A DNA stretch of 64,000 nt from Mesorhizobium sp. B4-1-3 (GTDB lineage Bacteria; Pseudomonadota; Alphaproteobacteria; Rhizobiales; Rhizobiaceae), in the NCBI RefSeq assembly GCF_006439355.1, contig NZ_VFTG01000002.1:348485-412484 (forward strand), read 5' to 3'. Position 1 is the stretch's first letter; the number at the start of each line of letters is the position of its first letter. Both the position numbers and the translations under genes were made by a program. Below are positions 9,503-17,287 of the stretch, piece after piece. Below the pieces are notes generated by a model that ran no database searches, had not been told where the DNA came from, and saw only the letters and a program-made list of their open reading frames with translations.

Positions 9503-11025
9503 TCGCCTCTCGGATACCGTTTGCTCTCTTCGAGATTGTCGAGGTTCATGTGATTGCGCATGTAGCGTTCCGACGCCTTCTGCAGGGGTTGGAACTCCCA
9601 CGGGTAGTAGGCGCCGTTGCGCAGCGCCGGATAGATGACCCAGCGGCGCGCCTGGCTTTCGCGCACGGCGGCGTCGAAGCTCGCCATGTTCCAGCGCGCG
9701 CGAACCTTTTCCATGAAGGCCGAGACCAGATCGGCGTGGGCCGGGCTGGCGGCGAGATTGTCGATCTCGCGCGGATCGGCGTCGAGGTCGAAGAGCTGCG
9801 GCGGATCGAGCTCGCAATGGACGAATTTGTATTTGCCCTCGCGGATCGCCACCATCGGCGCGTAGGAGCCTTCGGCCGCATATTCCATCAGCACCGGCGC
9901 CGAGCGCTCCTTGCCGCCCGCAAGCGGCAGCAGCGATTGGCCGTCCGTCCATGGCGCTATCGCGCTCGTGTCGATGCCGGCGAGGTCGCAGAGCGTCGGC
10001 GCCACGTCGAGATTGGAGACAGGCGTCCCGATCAGCCCGGCCTCGATGCCTCTGCCGGCCATCATGAAAGGCACCCGCGCTGCGCCCTCGTAGAAGCACA
10101 TCTTGAACCACAGGCCGCGCTCGCCCAGCATGTCGCCATGGTCCGAGCAGAACAGCACGATCGTGTCGTTAGCCATGCGGGTGCGCTCCAGCACCGACAG
10201 CAATTCGCCGACCTTCTCGTCGAGATAGGAGATGTTGGCGAAATAGCCGCGGCGCGAGCGGCGGATATGTTCCGGCGTGATGTCGAAACTGTCGTAGTCG
10301 GATGCCTTGTAGAGCCGCTTCGAATGCGGGTCCTGGCTGTCGTAGGGAATGAAGCCCACCTCCGGTTCCAACGCCGGGCAGTCCTCGTAAAGGTCCCAGT
10401 ATTTGCGCCGCGCGACATAGGGATCGTGCGGATGCGTGAAGGAAACGGTCAGGCACCAGGGGCGCCGGTCCGCGTCATCCGAGACACGTGCGAACTCGTA
10501 TAGCTTCTGCGTCGCATGGAAGGCGACCTCGTCGTCATATTCCATCTGATTGGTGATCTCGGCGACGCCGGCGCCGGTCACCGAACCCAGATTGTGGTAC
10601 CACCAGTCGATGCGCTCGCCTGGCTTGCGGTAGTCCGGCGTCCAGCCGAAATCGGCAGGATAGATGTCGGTGGTGAGCCGCTCTTCGAAACCGTGCAACT
10701 GGTCGGGACCGACGAAATGCATCTTGCCGGAAAGCACCGTGTGATAGCCGGCGCTGCGCAGATGATGCGCGTAGGTCGGGATCGAGGAGGCAAACTCGGC
10801 GGCGTTGTCATAGACCTGGGTGCGCGAAGGCAGTTGCCCGCTCATGAACGAGGCGCGGCCCGGGGCGCAGAGCGGCGAGGCGGTATAGTTGTTGGCGAAG
10901 CGCGCTGAGCGCTGGGCGAGCGCCTTCAGATGCGGCGCATGCAGGAACTCGGCCGGGCCGTCCGGGAAAAGCGTGCCGTTGAGCTGATCGACCATGGCGA
11001 TCAGGAAATTGGGTCGGGTCGTCAA
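9499..11025 (-). CDS. betC: Choline-sulfatase BetC
   Basis: 508-residue alkaline-phosphatase-superfamily sulfatase that hydrolyses choline-O-sulfate to choline and sulfate. The CxPxR formylglycine-generating motif is present as LCAPGR, with Cys at residue 53. The N-terminal metal-binding [10 protein letters not shown] and the [15 protein letters not shown] segment are typical. The C-terminal region with HMNLDNLEE matches the choline-sulfatase subfamily. There is no signal peptide, consistent with a cytoplasmic enzyme. It overlaps betI upstream and the dehydratase downstream by ATGA junctions, which suggests one polycistronic message. Confidence 0.95.
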   Translation of the reverse strand: MTTRPNFLIAMVDQLNGTLFPDGPAEFLHAPHLKALAQRSARFANNYTASPLCAPGRASFMSGQLPSRTQVYDNAAEFASSIPTYAHHLRSAGYHTVLSGKMHFVGPDQLHGFEERLTTDIYPADFGWTPDYRKPGERIDWWYHNLGSVTGAGVAEITNQMEYDDEVAFHATQKLYEFARVSDDADRRPWCLTVSFTHPHDPYVARRKYWDLYEDCPALEPEVGFIPYDSQDPHSKRLYKASDYDSFDITPEHIRRSRRGYFANISYLDEKVGELLSVLERTRMANDTIVLFCSDHGDMLGERGLWFKMCFYEGAARVPFMMAGRGIEAGLIGTPVSNLDVAPTLCDLAGIDTSAIAPWTDGQSLLPLAGGKERSAPVLMEYAAEGSYAPMVAIREGKYKFVHCELDPPQLFDLDADPREIDNLAASPAHADLVSAFMEKVRARWNMASFDAAVRESQARRWVIYPALRNGAYYPWEFQPLQKASERYMRNHMNLDNLEESKRYPRGE

Positions 11026-11612
11026 GGCAGGCTCCGTCCGTTGAGCTTGGTTTCGAGATAGTCTTCGACGAGCGCGATCGCGGTCTGTGCGTCGGGAACG
11101 CCGTCTTTCAGCGCGCGGCGGATGTAGAGTCCGTCAATCAGCGCCGCGGTCGCTTCCGCCACGCGGTCGGCCTCGGTCCGCGGCAGGATGCCGGTCAACC
11201 CGCTCATCAGGTTCGAATGCAGCCGCCGCGCGTAAATGCGCAGTAGCCGCCGCAGTTCGGTCGACTTTTGCGCCTCGACATAGAAGGCGAGCCATGCGGC
11301 GATGATCTGAGACTGGAACTGGTCGTCGGAAAAGCTGACTGCCACGACTGCCGAGACGCGCTGGCGCGGCGTCCCGGCAAGGTTGAACGCACGCCTCGTG
11401 TCGGTGTTGAGCTCGGCGAGGATGTGCCGCATCGTCGCGAACAGCAGCTCGTCCTTGGCGCCGAAATAGTGATGCGCCAGCGCCGACGACACGCCGGCGC
11501 GGCCGGCGATCTCCGACATCGTCACGTCCAGCGATCCGCGCTCGCCGATCGCTGAAATCGTCGCATCGATAAGCGCCTTGCGGCGCACTGGCTCCATTCC
11601 GATTTTCGGCAT
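11022..11612 (-). CDS. betI: Choline-responsive repressor BetI
   Basis: 196-residue TetR-family repressor. The N-terminal HTH is clear ([22 protein letters not shown]) and the opening [19 protein letters not shown] is characteristic of BetI. In known systems choline releases BetI from the bet promoter. I use the ATG at 11612 because family members begin exactly there; an in-frame upstream ATG at 11663 adds a non-conserved AT-rich-coded tail that overlaps the operator. The stop overlaps the betC start (ATGA). It heads the operon and a palindromic BetI-like site lies 33 bp upstream, which suggests autorepression. Confidence 0.94.
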   Translation of the reverse strand: MPKIGMEPVRRKALIDATISAIGERGSLDVTMSEIAGRAGVSSALAHHYFGAKDELLFATMRHILAELNTDTRRAFNLAGTPRQRVSAVVAVSFSDDQFQSQIIAAWLAFYVEAQKSTELRRLLRIYARRLHSNLMSGLTGILPRTEADRVAEATAALIDGLYIRRALKDGVPDAQTAIALVEDYLETKLNGRSLP

Positions 11613-11644
11613 TTTGGGGGTCCGGTTCGAGTTGAGATTATTTT

Positions 11645-11666
11645 TTATTGACGCATCAATCAATAA
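11645..11666. promoter_or_regulatory. BetI-like operator upstream of betI
   Basis: ATTGACGCATCAATCAAT (11647-11664) contains the inverted repeat ATTGA-CGCA-TCAAT. Read on the bet strand, ATTGATTGATGCGTCAAT closely resembles the known E. coli BetI operator consensus as I recall it (TTGATTGGACGTTCAAT). Its place just upstream of betI fits autoregulation. Confidence 0.7.
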
Positions 11667-11732
11667 TAATCGACAGCGGGATCAACCGATCGTGTCGTCC
11701 TGGCCCATGCCTTGGGCTGGAAAACGGTTCAC

Positions 11733-11750
11733 TATTGAACAATATTGAAT
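11733..11750. promoter_or_regulatory. Second AT-rich BetI-like half-site cluster
   Basis: CTATTGAACAATATTGAAT contains the palindrome CAATATTG and two direct ATTGAA motifs. It lies 50-67 bp before the thiolase ATG, so it could let BetI or another regulator control that divergent gene. The match is weaker than at 11647-11664. Confidence 0.35.
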
Positions 11751-11799
11751 CACGTGCCGCGAAGGATCGTGCTAGGCTGCGGCGCAAATGGAGATTGCC

Positions 11800-12966
11800 A
11801 TGACCGCATGCATCGTCGGCTGGGCGCATTCGCGCTTCGGCAAGCTCGAAGGCGAGACGCTGGAGGGCCTGATCACCAAGGTTGCCGTCGAGGCGCTCGA
11901 CCATGCCGGCATCGGTCCCGACGATGTCGACGAGATCGTGCTTGGCCACTTCAACGCCGGCTTCTCGCCGCAGGATTTCACTGCCAGCCTCGTGCTGCAG
12001 GCAGATGACCGGCTGCGCTTCAAGCCGGCGACGCGCGTCGAGAATGCCTGCGCCACCGGCTCGGCAGCTGTCCGGCAAGGTATCCGCGCCATCGACGCCA
12101 ACGCCGCCCGCATCGTGCTAGTGGTCGGCGCCGAGCAGATGACGACCACGCCTGGCCCCGAGATCGGCAAGAACCTGCTCAAGGCCTCCTACCTGCCGGA
12201 GGATGGCGACACGCCGGCAGGCTTTGCCGGCGTCTTCGGCAAGATTGCGCAGGCCTATTTCCAGCGCTATGGCGACCAGTCGGATGCGCTGGCCATGATC
12301 GCGGCCAAGAACCACAAAAACGGGGTCGACAATCCCTATGCCCAGATGCGCAAGGATTTCGGCTACGAGTTCTGCCGCCAGGAAAGCGAGAAGAACCCGT
12401 TCGTCGCCGGTCCGCTGAAGCGCACCGACTGCTCGCTGGTCTCGGACGGCGCGGCCGCACTTGTGCTCACCGACACCGCTACGGCGCTCAGGATGCGCCG
12501 CGCCGTCACCTTCCGCGCCAACGAGCATGTGCAGGACTTCCTGCCGATGTCGAAGCGCGACATCCTCTCCTTCGAGGGCTGCGAGCGCGCCTGGGAGCAG
12601 GCGTTGAAAAAGGCCGGCGTCACGCTCGACGACCTCTCCTTCGTCGAGACGCATGACTGCTTCACCATCGCCGAGTTGATCGAATATGAGGCGATGGGCC
12701 TGGCCAAGCCAGGCGAGGGCGCCAGACTGGCGCTGGACGGCACGACGGCCAAGGACGGCCGCCTGCCGGTCAATCCCTCCGGCGGCCTGAAGGCCAAGGG
12801 TCATCCGATCGGCGCCACCGGTGTGTCGATGCATGTGCTGACCGCCATGCAACTGACCGGCGAAGCCGGCGGCATCCAGGTGCCCGGAGCGAAGCTCGGC
12901 GGCATCTTCAACATGGGTGGCGCGGCGGTGGCCAACTACGTTTCCATTCTCGACAGGATTCGCTAG
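11800..12966 (+). CDS. Thiolase-family acetyl-CoA acetyltransferase
   Basis: 388-residue thiolase superfamily protein. The nucleophilic Cys is at residue 84 (ENACATGSAAV), the second signature is THDCFTIAELIEYEAMG, and NPSGGLKAKGHPIGATG near the C terminus is the third. It resembles the SCP-x/nondecarboxylating thiolases more than PhaA. The ATG at 11800 is chosen because GGAG lies 6 nt upstream; another ATG at 11788 has no ribosome site. It is divergent from betI with no obvious partner for beta-oxidation next to it, so the substrate is unknown. Confidence 0.88.
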   Translation: MTACIVGWAHSRFGKLEGETLEGLITKVAVEALDHAGIGPDDVDEIVLGHFNAGFSPQDFTASLVLQADDRLRFKPATRVENACATGSAAVRQGIRAIDANAARIVLVVGAEQMTTTPGPEIGKNLLKASYLPEDGDTPAGFAGVFGKIAQAYFQRYGDQSDALAMIAAKNHKNGVDNPYAQMRKDFGYEFCRQESEKNPFVAGPLKRTDCSLVSDGAAALVLTDTATALRMRRAVTFRANEHVQDFLPMSKRDILSFEGCERAWEQALKKAGVTLDDLSFVETHDCFTIAELIEYEAMGLAKPGEGARLALDGTTAKDGRLPVNPSGGLKAKGHPIGATGVSMHVLTAMQLTGEAGGIQVPGAKLGGIFNMGGAAVANYVSILDRIR

Positions 12967-12972
12967 AAGCGG

Positions 12973-13011
12973 CCCGCATTAAAGGGGCGCGCCGCTGGGC
13001 GCGCGTGCGGG
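12973..13011 (+). promoter_or_regulatory. Nested hairpin overlapping the asparaginase ribosome binding site
   Basis: CCCGCA (12973-12978) pairs with TGCGGG (13006-13011), and an inner CGCGCC/GCGCG stem sits between them. The 3' arm covers the first bases of the GGGAGG Shine-Dalgarno (13009-13014) before ATG 13019. It could terminate the thiolase message or mask the ribosome site; there is no T-run. Confidence 0.4.
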
Positions 13012-13018
13012 AGGCAAC

Positions 13019-14023
13019 ATGGCAAATCCGGTTCTGGTCGAAGTCACGCGCGGCGCGGTGGTCGAAAGCAGGCACCGCGGCGCGGTTTCGGTCTTCGACG
13101 CCGACGGCAACCCCGTCTGGGAGATCGGCGACACGGACCGTCCGGTGTTTCCGCGCTCCGCGGTGAAAGCGATCCAAGCGCTGCCCCTGGTCGAATCGGG
13201 CGCCGCCGACGCCTATGGCTTCGGCAACCGCGAACTGGCGCTGGCTTGTGCCTCGCATTCCGGCGAACCCGCCCATGTCGAACTGGCCGCGGCGATGCTC
13301 GCCAGGGCCGGCTTGGACAAGACCGCACTGGAATGCGGCGCGCATTGGCCATCGAACCATGCCGCCGAAATCGCGCTGGCCCGCGCCGGCGGCGTGCCCA
13401 ACGCTTTGCACAACAACTGCTCCGGCAAGCATTCCGGCTTCCTCTGCACCTGCGTGCATGCCGGCATCGCGCACGCCGGCTATGTCAAGGCTGGCCATGC
13501 GCAGCAGGAGATGGTGCGCGACGCCATGCAATCCGTGACCGGCGCGGCGCACGGCGTCGACAACAGCGGCATCGACGGCTGCTCGATCCCGACCTATGCC
13601 GTCCCGTTGCAGAGTTTTGCGCTGGGCTTTGCCCGCATGGCGACGGGCAGGGGCTTTTCGCCCGAGCGCGACAAGGCTGCGAAGCGGCTGCTTTCGGCCT
13701 GCATGGCGGAGCCGTTCCTGGTCGCCGGCACCGGCAAGGCCGACGTCGCCCTGATGCAGGCCGCTCCCGGCCGCATCTTTGTCAAGACTGGCGCCGAAGG
13801 CGTCTATTGCGCGGCCTTGCCCGAGCTCGGTCTCGGCATTGCGCTCAAATGCGATGACGGTGCCGCCAGGGCGGCGGAAGTGATGATCGCCGCGGTGGTG
13901 GCGAAACTGCTGCGCGATGATGAAGCGGTAGCGGCCAGGCTCACCCAACTCGCCCATCCCGCAATCGAGAGCCGTATCGGCGCCAAGGTCGGCTTGCTGC
14001 GGCCGACGGCGGCGCTTAAATAG
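13019..14023 (+). CDS. Rhizobial-type L-asparaginase
   Basis: 334-residue member of the asparaginase_II family (PF06089-type), unrelated in fold to E. coli AnsA/AnsB, that hydrolyses asparagine to aspartate and ammonia. Characteristic segments are VFPRSAVKAIQALPL, ACASHSGEPAH, HNNCSGKHSGFLC and DNSGIDGCSIPTYAV. There is no signal peptide, so it is probably cytoplasmic. The ATG is preceded by GGGAGG at good spacing. It follows the thiolase by 52 bp and could be co-transcribed, although the intervening hairpin argues for separate control. Confidence 0.9.
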   Translation: MANPVLVEVTRGAVVESRHRGAVSVFDADGNPVWEIGDTDRPVFPRSAVKAIQALPLVESGAADAYGFGNRELALACASHSGEPAHVELAAAMLARAGLDKTALECGAHWPSNHAAEIALARAGGVPNALHNNCSGKHSGFLCTCVHAGIAHAGYVKAGHAQQEMVRDAMQSVTGAAHGVDNSGIDGCSIPTYAVPLQSFALGFARMATGRGFSPERDKAAKRLLSACMAEPFLVAGTGKADVALMQAAPGRIFVKTGAEGVYCAALPELGLGIALKCDDGAARAAEVMIAAVVAKLLRDDEAVAARLTQLAHPAIESRIGAKVGLLRPTAALK

Positions 14024-14031
14024 CACGTCGG

Positions 14032-14059
14032 CTCACTGACGCGCATCCGCGCGAGTGAG
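14032..14059 (+). terminator. Stem-loop after the asparaginase gene
   Basis: CTCACT and AGTGAG arms, with an inner GCGC/GCGC, form a hairpin shortly after the stop at 14023. No strong T-run follows, so function as a terminator is tentative. Confidence 0.35.
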
Positions 14060-14121
14060 ACTCCAGACAAGAATAATGTGCTAGTCTCCACACACAGTCG
14101 AACGGATGGTGGGTGCTGGCC

Positions 14122-14802
14122 ATGCTGGAAGCGGACAAGGTGTTTGCCGGGTCGATCCCGGAAAATTACGATCGCCATATGGTGCCGTTGATTTTCGAGG
14201 CCTATGCCGCCGAAACCGCGCGTCGGGCAGAGTCCTTCTCACCCTTAGCCGTTTTGGAGACCGCTGCGGGCACGGGAGCCGTCACCCGCGCCCTGGCGCC
14301 GAAACTCGCTCCAGGGGCGAGCTACGCCGTCACCGACCTCAACCAACCGATGCTCGACTACGCGGCGTCGCGTCAGGGGCCTGACAGCCGCATCACGTGG
14401 CGCCAGGCGAATGCGTTGAGCCTGCCCTTCGACGATGCGTCCTTGGACCTCGTCTGCTGTCAGTTCGGCGCCATGTTCTTTCCCGACCGCGTGGTGGCCT
14501 ACCGCGAGGCGAAGCGGGTTCTGAAGCCCGGCGGACATTTCCTGTTCAGCGTCTGGGATCGCATCGAGGAGAACATATTCGCCGACGACGTAACGAATGC
14601 TCTGGCAACGATCTTTCCGCACGATCCGCCGCGTTTCCTGGCGCGTACGCCGCATGGTTATCACGACAAGGATCTGATCCGAAGCGATCTAGCTGCCGCG
14701 GGGTTCTCCGACGTGACGATAGACACCCGGGCCGAGCAGAGCCGCGCATCCTCCCCGCGCGTTCCGGCCCTGGCCTATTGTCAGGGAACAGTGCTGCAAT
14801 GA
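14122..14802 (+). CDS. Class I SAM-dependent methyltransferase, frameshifted near its 3' end
   Basis: About 226 residues with the SAM-binding LETAAGTGAVTRALAP (motif I), VTDLNQPMLDYA and DLVCCQFGAMFFPD, as in UbiE/Methyltransf_11 enzymes. The substrate is unknown. The frame ends at TGA 14800-14802, but the C-terminal part of the family continues without interruption in another frame from 14798 to TAA 14932. This means one extra or two missing bases around 14797 (GTGCTGCAATGAG). The frame also opens with a GTG at 14113; I use ATG 14122. It is either a recent pseudogene or a sequence error. Confidence 0.75.
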   Translation: MLEADKVFAGSIPENYDRHMVPLIFEAYAAETARRAESFSPLAVLETAAGTGAVTRALAPKLAPGASYAVTDLNQPMLDYAASRQGPDSRITWRQANALSLPFDDASLDLVCCQFGAMFFPDRVVAYREAKRVLKPGGHFLFSVWDRIEENIFADDVTNALATIFPHDPPRFLARTPHGYHDKDLIRSDLAAAGFSDVTIDTRAEQSRASSPRVPALAYCQGTVLQ

Positions 14803-14932
14803 GATCGAGGCCAGGGAGGCCGGACGATTGGCATCCGCGACCGACTACGCCGAATCCGTGATCGCCGACAGGCACGGCCGCGGCGAAATTGCCGCCAAGA
14901 TCCAGGCCCACATCATCGTCGCTGCGGCTTAA
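14798..14932 (+). pseudogene. Out-of-frame C-terminal part of the methyltransferase
   Basis: From AAT at 14798 the next frame reads NEIEAREAGRLASATDYAES, then continues to IQAHIIVAAA and a TAA. This fits the expected end of the methyltransferase family, where YCQGT is followed by a charged helix. The repaired gene would be about 269 residues and would overlap the convergent gene by 4 bp at TTAA. Confidence 0.7.
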
Positions 14933-16305
14933 CTTACTTTGTTCCGCTCGACTGTCAGATGCGCGTAGCCGGTGTCGGTTGACTGAGACAGGTCCCCGGT
15001 CACCGGGTCGGCCCAGCGCTGGCCGATGACGGCGCCGTTCTGCGCGCCGTCGATGACATTGTCCGAGATTACGGCGCTGCCGGATCCCTCGACGACTGAA
15101 ACGACGATGGCGGTGCCGGCCTTGCGGATGATATTCCCCGTCGCCACGACATTGCGCAGATAGGGGCCCCAACCGAGCTGCATGCCGTAGAGCGGCGCGT
15201 TCTCGACGACATTGCCCGAGACGGTGGTGTCGGCCTCGGCACTGATGCCGACGCCGAAGCCGGGCGGATCGGCGGTGTAGGGGCCAACCGTCGTAAGGTT
15301 GCGCACGATGTTGTTAGAGCAGACCGCCATGCGGCCGCCTTCGTTGAAATTGACGATGGAGATGCCGTTGGCGGCGCCGTCGACAAGATTGTTGCTGAGG
15401 ATCGCGCCTTCGAAGGAGAATTCCGAATAGATCCCGGTCTCGCCCGAGCGCGAGCAGGTGTTGCCGGTGATCTGCAGGTTGCTGGCGCTGTTGGCGCGGA
15501 TCGCGGTGAAGGCGCAGTCGGCGACGACATTGCCGGAGATAATCACGTTGCCGGCGCGGAAGGCGTTGATGCCGTTGCCGTTCTGGCCGGTGCCGCCGCT
15601 GCGCGCGCCGATGCGCTGGACGCGGTTGCCGCTGACGATGGTGCCGTCTTCCGCCGCCTGCCAGCGGTGCACCAGGATGCCGCCATTGGCGCAATCGGAC
15701 ACGCTGTTGCCGGAAATCTCCAACCCGCCGGCCTCGACCGAATAGATGCCGGCATCCGCGGCGCCCGAAATATCGCAGCGGCCGACGCGGCCGACGGCAT
15801 GCTCCAGCGCCAACCCGTTCTTGCCGCTGCCGGTCACCTGGCAATTGTCGATCACGAGATGGGCGACGCTGCGCAGGTCGAGCAGACCTTGCGTGTAGTC
15901 GGCCAGCCAGCGGTTGGCGCCGTCGAGCACCAGCCCGCTGAGCTCGATATGTTCGGCCTGTTCAGCCATCATCAGATGGCCGTTGCCGCCATAAACAATG
16001 CGCGTCGCGCCGGGCACGCCCGACAGGCGCACGCGAGCAGGCAGTTTGAGGTTCGAAACGAGATAGGTGCCGGGCGGCAGGAACACCGGCTGGTCGCGGT
16101 CGCTGGCCTCAGCCAGCATCCTGGCGAAAGCCTTGCTCTGGTCGTCGACCGCGCCCGGCTGCACGCCGATCCCGGTCGCGTCGATCGAGCCGCGCATGGC
16201 GGCCATCTCGATGCCCGGCAGTGACTTCGCCGATGCCTTGCCGGCGAAGAGGCCGGCGACGGCAAGGCCCGCGGTCCGGGCAAGCAGCGTTCGTCTGTTC
16301 AACAT
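14929..16305 (-). CDS. Tat-exported right-handed parallel beta-helix repeat protein (TIGR03808-like)
   Basis: 458-residue protein that begins with a twin-arginine signal (MLNRRTLLARTAGLAVAGLF, then AGKASA), so it is probably exported folded to the periplasm. The body is made of pectate-lyase-type coils with recurring ISGNxV/ITGNTC/VSGNVV motifs between about residues 130 and 440, as in the 'twin-arginine plus repeat' family of uncharacterised alphaproteobacterial proteins. A polysaccharide-binding or lyase role is possible but no catalytic site can be named. ATG 16305 is chosen because the Tat motif follows directly; the upstream extension is not signal-like. Confidence 0.85.
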   Translation of the reverse strand: MLNRRTLLARTAGLAVAGLFAGKASAKSLPGIEMAAMRGSIDATGIGVQPGAVDDQSKAFARMLAEASDRDQPVFLPPGTYLVSNLKLPARVRLSGVPGATRIVYGGNGHLMMAEQAEHIELSGLVLDGANRWLADYTQGLLDLRSVAHLVIDNCQVTGSGKNGLALEHAVGRVGRCDISGAADAGIYSVEAGGLEISGNSVSDCANGGILVHRWQAAEDGTIVSGNRVQRIGARSGGTGQNGNGINAFRAGNVIISGNVVADCAFTAIRANSASNLQITGNTCSRSGETGIYSEFSFEGAILSNNLVDGAANGISIVNFNEGGRMAVCSNNIVRNLTTVGPYTADPPGFGVGISAEADTTVSGNVVENAPLYGMQLGWGPYLRNVVATGNIIRKAGTAIVVSVVEGSGSAVISDNVIDGAQNGAVIGQRWADPVTGDLSQSTDTGYAHLTVERNKVS

Positions 16306-16411
16306 CGGCACAGGTCCTGGCGTTTCGTCGTGTACGTCGCAGGAATCGTGCCAGGGTGGGCTCACCGGCAAATCGCTTGTGCAGTCGCCTCGCCAAGCCT
16401 AAGTTCAGTCC

Positions 16412-16894
16412 ATGAGCAGAGCTTTTACCCGCGAAGAAGACAGCGAAAACGCCATTGCCGGTGTCGGCGAACGGCCGATCAGCACGCATCGCAACCTAGT
16501 GACGGAGCGCGGCTTGACGATGATCGAGGACAATCTCGCCGACCTGCGCGACATTCTGGCCAAGGCCGAAAGGAAGGGCGACCGCGAACGCATCGCGGTC
16601 GTGTCGCGCGACCTGCGCTACTGGGCCGCCCGGCGCGAGACCGCGGAGCTTTCCGTGCCCGAGCCGGGCAGCGACGTGGTGCGCTTCGGCATGGGCGTGA
16701 CGCTGGAAGGCGACGACGGCAAGAAGGTGCACTGGCGCATCGTCGGCGAGGACGAAGCCGACCCGTCCAAGGGCAGTATTTCCCACGTTTCCCCAATGGC
16801 CGTGGCCCTGTTCGGCAAGACGGTCGGCGAGGTCGTCACCGTCAACGGCAAGGAATGGGAAATCGTCAAGCTCTCGGACAGGGCCGAGAGCTAG
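16412..16894 (+). CDS. GreA/GreB-family transcription elongation factor
   Basis: 160-residue protein with an N-terminal coiled-coil region rich in charged residues (about 40-75, MIEDNLADLRDILAKAERKG) and a C-terminal FKBP-like Gre domain (YWAARR, VRFGMGVTLE, WRIVGEDEADPSKGSISHVS, ALFGKTVGEVV). These proteins bind RNA polymerase's secondary channel and stimulate transcript cleavage or act as Rnk-like regulators. It is divergent from the Tat-exported protein. A rhizobial repeat element abuts its stop codon. Confidence 0.85.
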   Translation: MSRAFTREEDSENAIAGVGERPISTHRNLVTERGLTMIEDNLADLRDILAKAERKGDRERIAVVSRDLRYWAARRETAELSVPEPGSDVVRFGMGVTLEGDDGKKVHWRIVGEDEADPSKGSISHVSPMAVALFGKTVGEVVTVNGKEWEIVKLSDRAES

Positions 16895-16988
16895 AGCAAT
16901 TCCAGGAAAGTGTGAGCGGTTTTCCGCCCGGAATTGCGTAAAAACAAAGAGATAGGGCGTTTCACGGTTTCCACGAAACGGTGAAACG
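16894..16988 (+). repeat. Two-palindrome Rhizobiales intergenic mosaic element, copy A
   Basis: GAGCAATTCC (from 16894, the last base of the gre stop) pairs with GGAATTGCG about 35 nt later. After an A-rich linker (TAAAAACAAAGAGATAG) a second hairpin, CGTTTCAC...GTGAAACG (16958-16988), follows. The same two-hairpin layout recurs at 32403-32490 and 34191-34289. Confidence 0.75.
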
Positions 16989-17287
16989 AACTAGCAGCCA
17001 AGCCTGCTTGCCAGTTGCTGCAATTCAGCTTCATATTTGTCCATGACATCGCGAGCAGCGTTCATTTGCCGTTCGTGGTTGTCGTGGCGGATGGCCTTAG
17101 AATGAGGCCGTCGTCGGTTCAATGGTATGGAACTCATCGCCGACTTGAAGGTCCAAGCTGTCAAGCATTTGGTCTGCAGCAGGAGGGCGCCCGATCCGTC
17201 CTCAGCCTGTGGATGGTTGTCTTGAACATTATCGCGCCTTGGTTGTATCCATTCATAGAACAACCTTTCGGTCAAATCAGCAAGCCC
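16989..17287. other. Intergenic stretch without a convincing gene
   Basis: A 94-codon frame on the minus strand (16991-17275) exists, but its composition looks non-coding and no Shine-Dalgarno or family resemblance is visible. Only its last 25 codons (MNAARDVMDKYEAELQQLAS...) look protein-like, and they could be the remnant of a lost gene. Confidence 0.4.

Noticed and set aside
7613..9553. 646-codon plus-strand frame across betA and the dehydratase
   Set aside because: Low-complexity Arg/His-rich translation opposite two well-supported enzymes; no ribosome site or family match.
16991..17275. 94-codon minus-strand frame between gre and mutB
   Set aside because: Composition is unlike coding sequence of this genome and no Shine-Dalgarno is evident, though its last 25 codons look protein-like.
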